The notes: generated from the letters alone by a model not told the origin. Positions 35,867 to 44,499 are shown, counted from the stretch's first letter. The stretch is DNA of 64,000 nucleotides from Anaerostipes butyraticus (GCF_016586355.1 NZ_BLYI01000027.1:248001-312000), one strand, 5' to 3'. Made by a program: numbers and translations.

Positions 35867-35895
35867 ATTATACTTCGAATTAAATTCGTTTACAA
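35867..35895 (-). promoter_or_regulatory. consensus-like promoter for sdaAB leader
   Basis: TTGTAA (35895-35890), 17 bases, TATAAT (35872-35867) on the minus strand, between the flavodoxin lipoprotein stop and the leader. Confidence 0.7.
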
Positions 35896-35933
35896 CAGAT
35901 AGTTTTCCGAATCTTTCCCAAAGGTTTCTCATT

Positions 35934-36602
35934 CTATAAATCCAGTCCGTCAACCCATTCCTGGATGTCCTCATCAGAAAATCCTGAGCCGAATCGTTCT
36001 CCTTCCTGCCAGTTTCCGGTTCCTGCCATTTCTTCCAGCAGGTCTCCGCTTTCTCCGATTCCTGAAGATGCGGCGGTACAAAACGGTATCACCGTTTTTC
36101 CTGTGAAATCATTATTCTCTGCAAATCCATTGACCGGCCATGCTGCGATTCCCCACCAGATTGGATAACCGATAAAGACCGTATCATAAGAATCCCAGTT
36201 ATCGACCGTTATTGACTCCAATTCTACATCTCTCTGGTCTTCATTTGCATATTCCTGAGACACACGGCTGTTGTCATCGGTCCAGTCCAGATCATCGTCT
36301 GTATATAGATCCATCGGCTGCAATTCAAAAATATCCGCGTCTGTGGCGTCTGCTATGACTTTTGCCACACGCTCTGTATTTCCTGTTGCGGAATAATAAA
36401 CAACTAGTGTTTTTCCGCCGCTTCCTTCTGTATTCTGTGCGTCCTCAGAAGAACTGTCTGCCGCTGTGGTACTTTCTGTTGTGCTTTCCGCTGTATTCTC
36501 TTCTGTGGTACTGCTTCCGCCGCTCGAACTGCAGCCTGCCAGCATTCCCACCATAACGCCGCAGAGAACCATCATCATCACTTTTTTCAGTTTCATCTGC
36601 AT
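35934..36602 (-). CDS. flavodoxin-domain lipoprotein
   Basis: About 222 residues. A lipoprotein signal peptide ends in the lipobox LAGC (MMMVLCGVMVGMLAGCSSS), followed by a Ser/Thr/Glu-rich linker of about 45 residues and a full flavodoxin domain: TLVVYYSATGNTERVAKVIADATDADIFEL (phosphate loop SATGNT) and FIGYPIWWGIAAWPVNGF. FMN would therefore be held outside the membrane, which is unusual for flavodoxins and implies extracellular electron or flavin chemistry. The ATG at 36602 follows GGAAAGG; the frame extends to 36647 without signal character. Confidence 0.9.
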   Translation of the reverse strand: MQMKLKKVMMMVLCGVMVGMLAGCSSSGGSSTTEENTAESTTESTTAADSSSEDAQNTEGSGGKTLVVYYSATGNTERVAKVIADATDADIFELQPMDLYTDDDLDWTDDNSRVSQEYANEDQRDVELESITVDNWDSYDTVFIGYPIWWGIAAWPVNGFAENNDFTGKTVIPFCTAASSGIGESGDLLEEMAGTGNWQEGERFGSGFSDEDIQEWVDGLDL

Positions 36603-36625
36603 CACTTTTCCTTTCCGCATTACGC

Positions 36626-37549
36626 TTAACTTAATTGCTGTTTCCAAAATTCAACTGCATCGTAAATCCATCCCTCTGCTATTGTTCCAACGCCAAGACC
36701 AAAGCCATGCCTTAATCCTTTATATACATGAAACTCCGTTGGAATCCCGATTTCATCCAGGATTCCCAGACGATGTTTCATGACTCTCCAATCAGCAATC
36801 CCATCCCTGGTGCCGACACACGCATAGGTCGGCACCTCACTGTAAGATGCTGATGAATAACCTGTATACTGCATAATCACCGCAGCTGCCTGCTGAATAT
36901 CTGACCTATCCGTCAATTGCCGGAGATAATCCCGGTTTCCCAGCACCGCAGCCATTCTGGCGCCTGCTGATCCGCCCCATAAAGAATAATGGTTCGGATC
37001 CATTTGAAATTCTGCCGCATGATCATGCAGGAAACAGATAGCTCTTGCCAGATCATCATATGGTTCCCGGGTTCTGTAAATCAAAGCAAAACCATGATAC
37101 CCCAGCCTGCTTATTTCCAGTGCATGGGGAAAACTGTCATGCATTGCACCTACATAATAAAATCCTCCCCCGGCATTCATAATTCCAAACGGCTTTCCCG
37201 GTTCTCCCCGGAAGTAAAAAAGTCCTGTATTTTTTCTGGAAGGCTCCTGCTGCATCTCTCTGTCCGTATAAATCGGATAAAATATCTGATGTCCTTTTTG
37301 GACCTCCTGTTTCATATAGTTCAGGATTTCCACTGTTTTTTCTGTCCTGATATCCGAATACCACAGATAAATGCTGCTGGAACTTAATTCCTTTAATGTC
37401 ATTCTTTCTGAAATAGACAGATCCATCGGAAACAGCAGCCGTCCAAATCCCCGGAATGCCGGATCACTGATAACTTCACCTGCCCTTGTATTTTCTGTAA
37501 ATTCGCTGTACCTGATATTATCATCTCCTATTCGTTCCATATCCAGCAT
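36626..37549 (-). CDS. alpha/beta hydrolase (BD-FAE-like)
   Basis: 307 residues without a signal peptide. The fold core shows PFGIMNAGGGFYYVGAMHDSFPHALEISRLGYHGFALIYRTREPYDDLARAICFLHDHAAEF, then LWGGSAGARMAAVLG (nucleophile Ser in GGSAGA) and a C-terminal His in GLRHGFGLG. The N-terminal stretch ENTRAGEVISDPAFRGFGRLLFP is a family-specific leader; the small lipoprotein ORF at 39816 keeps a copy of just this leader. An esterase or peptidase-like activity on an unknown ester is expected. Its first 22 bases overlap the end of the truncated esterase gene. Confidence 0.85.
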   Translation of the reverse strand: MLDMERIGDDNIRYSEFTENTRAGEVISDPAFRGFGRLLFPMDLSISERMTLKELSSSSIYLWYSDIRTEKTVEILNYMKQEVQKGHQIFYPIYTDREMQQEPSRKNTGLFYFRGEPGKPFGIMNAGGGFYYVGAMHDSFPHALEISRLGYHGFALIYRTREPYDDLARAICFLHDHAAEFQMDPNHYSLWGGSAGARMAAVLGNRDYLRQLTDRSDIQQAAAVIMQYTGYSSASYSEVPTYACVGTRDGIADWRVMKHRLGILDEIGIPTEFHVYKGLRHGFGLGVGTIAEGWIYDAVEFWKQQLS

Positions 37550-38077
37550 AAACCGTTATAAAAGTACTGCTCTGCATACCTTCCATTATGGGTTCCTCCT
37601 TCTTGTTCCAGAAAATAAAGGTTCCCTTCTGTCTCATTGTCTGCATAATGAAAAACATCTTCTTCTCTCATGGCATCAATCTGCTGTTTGAAAGAGGAAT
37701 ATGCAAAATCATCGGTTCCGGATGCCGCAAAGATAAAAAAGTCATTCCAGTCATGTCCGGATTTTTCCACGATGGATGCCATATAATCTCCGTCTGTTGT
37801 CAGACTGCCGCTGGACGGCATGAAATACCGGAAATAATCCAGACAGTATTCAAAGGTTCTCCAGGTTGCCACTGAACCCATGGAAAAACCGCAAAATGCT
37901 CTGTGATCTCTGGAATCCCGAAGTCCTTCTTCTGATGTATCTTTGGCATATGTACTGTAAGTTCCTTCGACTGCGGGAATCAGGTCATTGATCAGTTCAT
38001 TATGATAATTTTGCGTTAATTCCAGTGCCAGACTGTAGTCGCTGCTGTCATTTTTGCTTTCATTCTGATATCCTCTT
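37528..38077 (-). pseudogene. 5'-truncated esterase (alpha/beta hydrolase fold)
   Basis: The frame is open from about 38077 but has no start codon with a ribosome binding site. It begins NRRGYQNESKNDSSDYSLAL, then LELTQNYHNELINDLIPAVE and RDHRAFCGFSMGSVATWRTF (nucleophile Ser in GFSMGS), and ends WIWNE. This is the middle and C-terminal part of an EstD/feruloyl-esterase-like protein; the N-terminal strands with the HGGGG oxyanion motif are missing. The break lies right next to the stop of the flavodoxin-family gene at 38083, indicating a deletion. An internal ATG at 37881 could still give a non-functional 117-residue product. Confidence 0.75.
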
Positions 38078-38082
38078 CTATT

Positions 38083-38718
38083 TTAATGAATAAAATTTGT
38101 AAACTCTGTTACTGGCTCTGCTCCCGGAAGACAGACTCCTGCTTTGTCGGCTGCCTCTCTGCACTTCAGGTGATACGCCATATTTTTGGCAAGAATCCGC
38201 ATCGTCTGCATTCCTTCCCGATCCTGTTTTACTTCCTCCGGATTGGTTCCATGAACAATTGTCCAATATCTGGAAGTAATGATCGGCATCTGCATCAGGG
38301 CAAAATACTTATTGATCTGATCCCAGGCAGCGGTGGTTCCCGCGCGCCTTGCAGAGACAACAGCAGCTGCCGGTTTCATATAAAATCTGTCTCCGCCGCC
38401 ATTTAAATCTGCGTAAAATGCCCTGTCCAGAAATGAAGTAATCGCTCCGGATGGTCCTCCCCAGTGCACCGGGGTTCCAAAAATATAACCGTCATAATCT
38501 CCTGCGATTTCCAGGAATTCATTCACCCTGTCATCAAATACACATTTGTTGTTTTTGATGCATGATTTGCAGGCGATACAGCCGGACAGAGGTTTGTTTT
38601 CCACCCAGAAATAATCGGAATCTACACCGTTTTTCTTCAGTTCTTCCGCAATCTCATCCAGGGCTGTCTTTGTGCATCCGTTTTTATGCGGACTGCCGTA
38701 TACCAGCAAAACTTTCAT
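38083..38718 (-). CDS. iron-sulfur flavodoxin-like family protein
   Basis: About 211 residues. VLLVYGSPHKNGCTKTALDEIAEEL is the FMN loop, SGCIACKSCIKNNKC gives CX2CX2CX5C as in iron-sulfur flavodoxins, and IFGTPVHWGGPSGAITSFLDRAFYA the second FMN loop. The C-terminal part (ARRAGTTAAWDQINKYFALMQMPI) matches the long form of the family. The ATG at 38718 has GGAGG nine bases upstream. Its 3' neighbour is the truncated esterase, so its original operon partner may have been lost. Confidence 0.88.
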   Translation of the reverse strand: MKVLLVYGSPHKNGCTKTALDEIAEELKKNGVDSDYFWVENKPLSGCIACKSCIKNNKCVFDDRVNEFLEIAGDYDGYIFGTPVHWGGPSGAITSFLDRAFYADLNGGGDRFYMKPAAAVVSARRAGTTAAWDQINKYFALMQMPIITSRYWTIVHGTNPEEVKQDREGMQTMRILAKNMAYHLKCREAADKAGVCLPGAEPVTEFTNFIH

Positions 38719-38793
38719 TTCTATCATCCTCCTTATATATGCTGTTCCTGGAATCCGTCAGTTTTTTCTTTCTTTTTCGCATAAAACCTCATT

Positions 38794-39792
38794 TTATTCC
38801 ACAACCCGGGTTCCGCCGAACACCTCTGACATTTCCATATGATTTAATGCGTCATCCAGAGTTTTTACTTCCTCCGGCGTTAATTCAATATCTGCCGCTC
38901 CTGCATTTTCTTCCAGACGTTTTAATTTTCTTGTGCCCGGAATCGGTACGATCCACGGCTTCTTACAGATCATCCATGCCATAGAAATCTGAGCCGGCAT
39001 CGCGTCTTTTTCTTTCGCTGTATTCTGCAGCAATTCCAGTAAGTTCTGATTTTTTTCCATTGCTTCCGCACGGAACTGCGGCATAGCACTTCGATAATCG
39101 AGTTTTGCGTCAAATTTTGAATTTTTATCATATTTTCCTGTTAAAAATCCATTTGCCATTGGTGAAAAAGCGACAAATCCAATTCCAAGCTCTTCTAAAA
39201 CTGGGAATAATGGCTCATAATGTCTTGCCATCATGGAATAGCGGTTCTGAATCGCGGTAAGCGGACATACTGCATTTGCACGGCGAATGGTTTCTTCTGT
39301 CGCTTCCGACAATCCCCAGTGAGTAATCTTTCCTTCCTGAATCAGTTCGGACATAACTCCTGCTACTTCTTCAATCTGAACCTTCGGATCATATCTGTGC
39401 TGGTAATACAGATCAATATGATCCGTCTGCAGACGCTTCAGAGATTCGTCTACAGATTTTCGAATTACTTCCGGCCTTGAATCCGGAGCCAGCGGATGCT
39501 TTATCTCATCCGACTCCATATCGAAGTGAATGCCGAATTTTGTTGCAATCACAACTTTGTCCCGGTACGGTTTTAACGCTTTTCCAACAAGTTCTTCATT
39601 GTCATGAGGATTATCCGCTGTCCCGTAAACTTCCGCTGTATCAAAGAAAGTATAACCCATGTCTACTGCTTTCGCCAATAACTCTGTCATTTCTTTCTTG
39701 TCCGCAGGCGCCCCGTAAGCATGGCTCATTCCCATACATCCAAGACCTACTGCTGATACCTTTAAATCTTTTCCCAATGTTCGATATTTCAT
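38794..39792 (-). CDS. aldo/keto reductase (Tas/YajO-like)
   Basis: 332 residues. TFFDTAEVYGTADNPHDNEE (Asp, Tyr), VIATKFGIHF (Lys), LYYQHRYDPKVQ (His) and [18 protein letters not shown] form the complete AKR set; the sequence is a close paralogue of the AKR at 30357. GAGAAAGGACAAAAGATT precedes ATG 39792. A small lipoprotein remnant lies 24 bases upstream and a flavodoxin-like gene about 75 bases downstream. Confidence 0.92.
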   Translation of the reverse strand: MKYRTLGKDLKVSAVGLGCMGMSHAYGAPADKKEMTELLAKAVDMGYTFFDTAEVYGTADNPHDNEELVGKALKPYRDKVVIATKFGIHFDMESDEIKHPLAPDSRPEVIRKSVDESLKRLQTDHIDLYYQHRYDPKVQIEEVAGVMSELIQEGKITHWGLSEATEETIRRANAVCPLTAIQNRYSMMARHYEPLFPVLEELGIGFVAFSPMANGFLTGKYDKNSKFDAKLDYRSAMPQFRAEAMEKNQNLLELLQNTAKEKDAMPAQISMAWMICKKPWIVPIPGTRKLKRLEENAGAADIELTPEEVKTLDDALNHMEMSEVFGGTRVVE

Positions 39793-39815
39793 AATCTTTT
39801 GTCCTTTCTCTATTT

Positions 39816-39980
39816 CTATTTAAAATCTTCATCGTTAATCACATTAATGACTTTCGTATCTGCCGTAATCTTTTTATTGATCACCGCCTTGTGCTGTGAT
39901 GAGGCTTCGCCGTTTTCTCCTGAACTGCGGGCTGAACATCCTGACAAACACAAAACTGCACACAGAACTGCTTTTCTCAA
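39816..39980 (-). pseudogene. truncated lipoprotein: 5' remnant of a BD-FAE-like hydrolase
   Basis: From TTG 39980 (GGAGGTG upstream) the frame gives a lipoprotein signal (LRKAVLCAVLCLSGC), a short Ser/Gly linker and then ADTKVINVINDEDFK before the stop. That tail aligns with NTRAGEVISDPAFRGFGRL at the start of the hydrolase at 36626, up to the position where the hydrolase domain begins. So this is most likely the front end of a lost secreted hydrolase joined to the region upstream of the AKR gene. It could be translated as a short lipoprotein. Confidence 0.6.
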
Positions 39981-40011
39981 CCACTTCACCTCCGTTCTTC
40001 TTATCTTTATC

Positions 40012-40043
40012 ATAAAAAAAAAGAGACTTTCACAGAAGTCTCT
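40012..40043 (-). terminator. terminator of second LysR gene
   Basis: AGAGACTT pairs with AAGTCTCT over a six-base loop and is followed by nine or more T on the minus strand, 39 bases after the LysR stop. Confidence 0.85.
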
Positions 40044-40081
40044 CTTCGTTATTCAGTATATACCTTAAGGTAATTACATTC

Positions 40082-40978
40082 CTATTCCGGTTTCATCACA
40101 GCAGAAGCAGCCTTTAAAAACCGCTTTACCGTATGGGTCGGTTCTTTTGAGTACAGCAGACCGAACGGAATCTGATAATCCCAGTCCACCCTCAGAATTT
40201 TTAACAGCGGATGAACGGATTTCCAGTTATCAATGGCCATTAACAGGTCATCGCTGTTTTCACAGCGGTTAAAAATATCGACATTATAAAAATCAAAATC
40301 CACAACTGTAATGTCCGGATGATTTTCTTCCAGATCTTCTCTCAGCATATCAACATAATGGCTCCAGCCGGGACGCATCAGCAGTAATTTCTCTCCATAC
40401 AGATCTTCAATCTTAAGAGAACCTTTCGCTGCCAGACGGTGATGGACGGAGCAGGCACAGCAGATCGGTACTTTAAACAATTCCTGTCCCTCACACTGCC
40501 GGTACTGAAGCATTGTTTCATCAAAAATTCCCGCTACGATATCGATATTCTGACCCAGATTTTTTAAGATCTCTCTTGCGTTTTCCGGTGTATTTTCAAA
40601 AGGTATGATCTGAAATTTGATATCCTCACACTGTTCATGAATCTTCGGCCATAATTCTACCAGAACCTGCGCCGGCGTCATCGGGGATGTGCCGATCCGG
40701 ATCACGTTCTGTTCTTCTTCCATGGCTCGCTTTGCTCTTTCTACCGATTCCTTGCAGTATTGAATCACATATTTTGCATCCTTATATAAAGATTTTCCGG
40801 ATGCAGTCAGTTTCAGTCCGCGGTGCGTCCGGACAAACAGCTCTAATCCAAGGCTTGTTTCCAGTAAATTAATCTGTTTAATCACTGCCGGAGGAGTAAT
40901 ATAAAGCTGTTCCGCCGCTTTGTTAAAACTTCCGGCATCTGCTACGCTGATAAAAGTTTCCAATTGAGGATTATACAT
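40082..40978 (-). CDS. LysR family transcriptional regulator
   Basis: 298 residues with the canonical N-terminal HTH (LETFISVADAGSFNKAAEQLYITPPAVIKQINLLETSLGLELFVRTHRGLKLTASG) and an effector domain. The IRIGTSPMTPAQVLVELWPKIHEQ segment is the usual start of the effector domain. A consensus promoter lies 46 bases upstream. Neighbouring redox genes (AKR, flavodoxins) are candidates for its regulon. AAGAAAGGCAGGAGATTT precedes the ATG. Confidence 0.92.
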   Translation of the reverse strand: MYNPQLETFISVADAGSFNKAAEQLYITPPAVIKQINLLETSLGLELFVRTHRGLKLTASGKSLYKDAKYVIQYCKESVERAKRAMEEEQNVIRIGTSPMTPAQVLVELWPKIHEQCEDIKFQIIPFENTPENAREILKNLGQNIDIVAGIFDETMLQYRQCEGQELFKVPICCACSVHHRLAAKGSLKIEDLYGEKLLLMRPGWSHYVDMLREDLEENHPDITVVDFDFYNVDIFNRCENSDDLLMAIDNWKSVHPLLKILRVDWDYQIPFGLLYSKEPTHTVKRFLKAASAVMKPE

Positions 40979-41023
40979 AAATCTCCTGCCTTTCTTCTCG
41001 TGCCCTTTCTTTTCGCTGCTTTA

Positions 41024-41052
41024 AATATATCGAATCCGGATGGGCGTGTCAA
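41024..41052 (-). promoter_or_regulatory. promoter of second LysR gene
   Basis: TTGACA (41052-41047), 17 bases, TATATT (41029-41024) on the minus strand. The rest of the 310-base intergenic region towards 41288 holds the plus-strand promoter described next and no gene. Confidence 0.75.
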
Positions 41053-41221
41053 ACCGAAGGTTTACAATCTTTCCCATTTTCTATCAGCTTTCGTTTGCCG
41101 GTCTTACTGCCAGATCGAAACCATACGCTATTTTACCGAAAGTCTTTTTTCCTGAAAATCATCCTCTGATTTCCTTCTGATTTTATTCCTTTCAGGCATT
41201 TGCTTCTATTTAAGATAAGCA

Positions 41222-41251
41222 TTGGATATTCCGCAGGTTCATTTATATAAT
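41222..41251 (+). promoter_or_regulatory. promoter of cyclophilin-like lipoprotein gene
   Basis: TTGGAT (41222-41227), 18 bases, TATAAT (41246-41251) on the plus strand, 38 bases before the start codon. Confidence 0.65.
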
Positions 41252-41288
41252 AAAATCAACCAACAGTCGAACACGAAAGGAGTACAGC

Positions 41289-41813
41289 ATGAGAAAATTT
41301 TTTATATTACTCGTATCTTCCGTTCTGATGTTTTCTATGACATCCTGCAAAACTTCTGATTCTTCCACGAAATCTTCTTCCGAAACAGAAACATCCTCTC
41401 AAACAGAAAATTCCGGAACGGATGCGGAGACTGAAAATACTTCAGATTCCAAATCCGCCGGAAGAATCTCCATTGAATCTAATGGAAATACCATTATTTT
41501 TGAATTAAATAACAGCCAGGCGGCACAGGATCTGTATGATCAGCTTCCTTTATCTGTAGAATCTGAGGATTACAGTGATAACGAAAAAATCTTTTATCCG
41601 TCAGAGGATCTGAACGTAAGTGATGCTCCGGAAGCGGAGGGCGGCGCAGGGGTTCTTGCTTATTATGAACCGTGGGGAGATGTTGTTATGTTCTATGACG
41701 ATTTTGATTCCAGCAGCAGTCTGTATGAACTGGGCCGCGTTGTTTCCGGCAGCGAATGGATTGAAGATATGTCCGGAACCATTGAGATCAGTCAGATGCA
41801 AACAGAATCTTAG
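41289..41813 (+). CDS. cyclophilin-like fold lipoprotein
   Basis: 174 residues. A signal peptide with lipobox SMTSC (cleavage before Cys20) is followed by a Ser/Thr/Glu-rich linker and a domain starting RISIESNGNTIIFELNNSQAAQDLYDQLPLSVE, the typical N-terminal strands and helix of the cyclophilin-like 2 fold. YYEPWGDVVMFYDDF and LYELGRVVSG follow as in that family. Its function is not known; such proteins are often found beside flavodoxins and AKRs. It is one of the few plus-strand genes of this region. GAAAGGAGTACAGC precedes the ATG. Confidence 0.85.
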   Translation: MRKFFILLVSSVLMFSMTSCKTSDSSTKSSSETETSSQTENSGTDAETENTSDSKSAGRISIESNGNTIIFELNNSQAAQDLYDQLPLSVESEDYSDNEKIFYPSEDLNVSDAPEAEGGAGVLAYYEPWGDVVMFYDDFDSSSSLYELGRVVSGSEWIEDMSGTIEISQMQTES

Positions 41814-41826
41814 ATGAAATACGTTT

Positions 41827-41862
41827 AACCCCGGCAGAACAGTTCTGCCGGGGTTTTCGTTT
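41827..41862. terminator. bidirectional terminator between lipoprotein and permease genes
   Basis: AACCCCGGCAGAA pairs with TTCTGCCGGGGTT, followed by TTCGTTT on the plus strand; the A-rich left flank allows function for the convergent permease operon as well. Confidence 0.88.
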
Positions 41863-41872
41863 ATCCACTCGG

Positions 41873-42766
41873 TCAAATCACCAGATTGATGATCATGCCC
41901 GCTGTAAAGGCATAGGCCATAATGAATACCAGATATGTCAGAAACCTGCGGATCCCCAGAACGATTTTTAATGCTCCGAGATTCGTGATCTTTGTTGCCG
42001 GTCCCGTAATCATAAATGAGGCAGCGCTTCCTATGCTCATTCCTTCCCACAGCCACTGCTGCAAAAGAGGAATCGTACCGCCTCCGCAGGCATAAAGAGG
42101 AACTCCAACTGTTGCCGCCATCAAAATTCCAAATGCTTCATTTCCGCCAAACAGATCCGTCATCAGATCTGCCGGCACATATCTCTGAAACAGGGCGGAA
42201 AGAATAATTCCGATCAGGAAATAAGGACCTGTCGCTTTCATATTTCTTCCGAGATTTTTGATATATCTTAAAAATATATCCCTGTCAATGTCATGATTCT
42301 CCGGTTCATCAAATCCATGAAAATTGAAAAATGATTTTCTCCGGTAAAATACCCGGATCAAAAGTCCCGCCGTTATCCCACAGAGAAAGCATGACAGGAT
42401 TCGTATCGCAAGGACAGTCTCTCCCAAAGCCGCGCTGTAGATCATCAGCTGGGGATTTAACAAAATGGAAGACATCATAAATGCCGCCAGCCAGTCATCT
42501 CGGATTCCGCTTCTGGAAAATGAAGCCGCTATAGGGATTGTTCCATACATGCATAGAGGCGACAGCATGCCAAGGCCGCTGGAAATCACGATTCCAAAAA
42601 TGCCTATTTTTTTACTTCCCAGTGACCGAAACACATTGTGGATATGATCTTTTGCGAAAACAGACACCGCAGAGCCGATGATCATTCCTAATACCCAGTA
42701 CCCGAAAATCTGTTCCAGCTGGACACTGAAATAATACCAAAGATAAATGAATTCCCGCTGCAGCAT
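41873..42766 (-). CDS. permease of the ArsP/DUF318 family
   Basis: 297 residues with eight or so membrane helices. GLGMLSPLCMYGTIPIAASFSRSGIRDDWLAAFMMSSILLNPQ and GVPLYACGGGTIPLLQQWLWEGMSIGSAASFMITGPATKI are the two conserved halves of PF03773 permeases, including the paired P-L-C/A-C-G-G motif. Known members export trivalent organoarsenicals; others are uncharacterised. It ends the operon flavodoxin lipoprotein - DUF362 lipoprotein - permease (16-base gap). ACAGGAGGAAGC precedes the ATG. Confidence 0.85.
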   Translation of the reverse strand: MLQREFIYLWYYFSVQLEQIFGYWVLGMIIGSAVSVFAKDHIHNVFRSLGSKKIGIFGIVISSGLGMLSPLCMYGTIPIAASFSRSGIRDDWLAAFMMSSILLNPQLMIYSAALGETVLAIRILSCFLCGITAGLLIRVFYRRKSFFNFHGFDEPENHDIDRDIFLRYIKNLGRNMKATGPYFLIGIILSALFQRYVPADLMTDLFGGNEAFGILMAATVGVPLYACGGGTIPLLQQWLWEGMSIGSAASFMITGPATKITNLGALKIVLGIRRFLTYLVFIMAYAFTAGMIINLVI

Positions 42767-42781
42767 TTTGCTTCCTCCTGT

Positions 42782-43786
42782 TTACTCATCGATGTTGACC
42801 AGCGAATAACTTCTGCTTCCCAGGCCGATGTCTTCGGCGTGTTCCAGTGTACGCAGCCCGTCCCTTGACTCAATTCTTTCCATCAGAGAATCTCCGTCAT
42901 CTGCCGCAGCCACCAGGTCAATACAGGCCTGATCCAGCGCCACAGGATCATATGATGCCAGGATTCCGATGTCATGCATATCCGGTTCCGCAGGATTGCT
43001 GTCGCAGTCACAGTCAACAGAAAGACGGTTCATCACATTGATGTACAGCATATTTCCGTCCATATAATCACTGACAGATTTTCCTGCTTCTGCCATGGAT
43101 TCCAGGAACGCGTCCTGTTCGCCGCTCCACATATTGCCTCCGGTACCGCCAGAATGGATGAAAGATTTCCCTTCCGCAGACGCCATACCGATGGAAATGT
43201 TTTTGAGGGCTCCTCCGTATCCTGCCATTGCATGGCCTTTAAAATGAGACAAAACGACATAATAGTCATAATCTTCAAAATGAGAACCCACCTGATTTTC
43301 TTTCAGACGGCTGCCGCCCTCTACCGGAATTGTCATGGAACCGTCCGCATCCATAATGTCTACATCTGCGATTTCTGTATACCCGTGATCTTCCGCCAGC
43401 TGCATATGATAAGCGGTATTCGCCCGGTCCCCGCCGTAGGCTGTATTGCATTCTACGATGGTTCCGTTTACTTCTTCCACAAGATCCTGTATCAACGCCG
43501 GCCGCAGATAATTGCTTCCGGTTTCTCCTGTGCTGATTTTTACTCCCACGTGATCTCCCATATTTTTCACCCCCAGGGCTTCATACACCTGCATCAGTCC
43601 ATCCGCGCTGATGTCTTCCGTCATATAAACCTTTGGACCATCTCCGGTATTCCATTGTCTGGTATCGGTTTCTGTTGATGAAGTCGTTTCCGTTTCTGCC
43701 GCATCGTCATTCCGGGACCCGCATCCCACGGATATTGTTCCTGTCAGCAGTACTATAAATACAGCTAAGAAAACTTTTTTTCTCAT
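42782..43786 (-). CDS. DUF362 domain lipoprotein
   Basis: About 334 residues. A lipoprotein signal peptide (KVFLAVFIVLLTGTISVGCGS) precedes a DUF362 domain with VGVKISTGETGSNYLRPALIQDLVEEVNGTIVECNTAYGGDRANTAYHMQLAEDHGY and VVLSHFKGHAMAGYGGALKNISIGMASAEGK. The ferredoxin-like cysteines that accompany many DUF362 proteins are missing; only a DCDCD segment is seen. Function unknown. GGAGGCAGCC precedes ATG 43786; it begins 14 bases after the flavodoxin lipoprotein stop. Confidence 0.85.
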   Translation of the reverse strand: MRKKVFLAVFIVLLTGTISVGCGSRNDDAAETETTSSTETDTRQWNTGDGPKVYMTEDISADGLMQVYEALGVKNMGDHVGVKISTGETGSNYLRPALIQDLVEEVNGTIVECNTAYGGDRANTAYHMQLAEDHGYTEIADVDIMDADGSMTIPVEGGSRLKENQVGSHFEDYDYYVVLSHFKGHAMAGYGGALKNISIGMASAEGKSFIHSGGTGGNMWSGEQDAFLESMAEAGKSVSDYMDGNMLYINVMNRLSVDCDCDSNPAEPDMHDIGILASYDPVALDQACIDLVAAADDGDSLMERIESRDGLRTLEHAEDIGLGSRSYSLVNIDE

Positions 43787-43800
43787 GGCTGCCTCCTTTC

Positions 43801-44499
43801 TTACTGGTTCGTCCGAGATACCCATTCCTTAATGTCATTTTCTGATGAGGAAGCATCTTCTTCATAACAGTCAAAAATATTATCTGATATTTCTGCATCC
43901 GGAAGAGCATCAGTGATAATCTCCACACTGTTGGCAAGACCTCCTGTACCATGGGAGCAGAACAGATATACCTGTTTCCCGGAAAGATCATTTTCTTCCA
44001 GGAAGGACAGCAGCGCCATCGGTACGCCATACCACCAGTTTGGATATCCAAGATAAACCATGTCATAATCATCCAGGTTTTCTACACTTTCTTCCAGTTC
44101 CGGTCTGGCGTCATCGCCCCGTTCTTCATTTGCCCGTTCCAGGCAGTCATCCCAGTCACTTGGATACGGATCCTTCACACGGATAGAAAATAAATCTCCT
44201 CCTGTTTCTTCCTGCACCCATCCTGCCAGCTCCTGAACATTTCCCGGCGCAATAACACTCGGAGAAGTCACTGCGTCTACATCTTCATCCAGAACCGCGT
44301 TATCCGCCCAGGAAAAATAAGCGACAAGAACCCTTCCATTCGTCTGCCGGCCGGAATCTGCCGTTGTCCCAGAAGACGCCGCTTCCTCTGCGGTTTTTCT
44401 GGCCGATTCTGACTGCGTACTTTTCTCATTGGAATTACTGCAGCCGGTAAATGAAAAAACGAAAACAAGACTTAACAACGATAATAAAAATCTTTTCAT
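43801..44499 (-). CDS. flavodoxin-like lipoprotein with atypical FMN loop
   Basis: 232 residues. Signal peptide and lipobox SFTGC (residues 16-20), linker, then a flavodoxin-like domain: RVLVAYFSWADNAVLDEDVDAV and YLGYPNWWYGVPMALLSFLEENDLSGKQVYLFCSHGTGGLANSV. The second and third FMN-flanking loops are well kept, but the usual S/T-x-T-G-N-T phosphate loop is replaced by SWADNA plus an insertion of about 25 residues, so FMN binding may be changed. First gene of a three-gene operon with DUF362 and ArsP-like genes. AGGAGGTCATGA precedes the ATG. Confidence 0.85.
   Translation of the reverse strand: MKRFLLSLLSLVFVFSFTGCSNSNEKSTQSESARKTAEEAASSGTTADSGRQTNGRVLVAYFSWADNAVLDEDVDAVTSPSVIAPGNVQELAGWVQEETGGDLFSIRVKDPYPSDWDDCLERANEERGDDARPELEESVENLDDYDMVYLGYPNWWYGVPMALLSFLEENDLSGKQVYLFCSHGTGGLANSVEIITDALPDAEISDNIFDCYEEDASSSENDIKEWVSRTNQ

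Noticed and set aside
35647-35868. 73-codon frame upstream of sdaAB as a protein gene
   Set aside because: It starts within a promoter/hairpin region without a ribosome binding site and overlaps the sdaAB start; an RNA leader explains the region better.
42974-43678. 234-codon plus-strand frame
   Set aside because: Antisense to the DUF362 gene, His/Phe/Arg-rich with no start signal.
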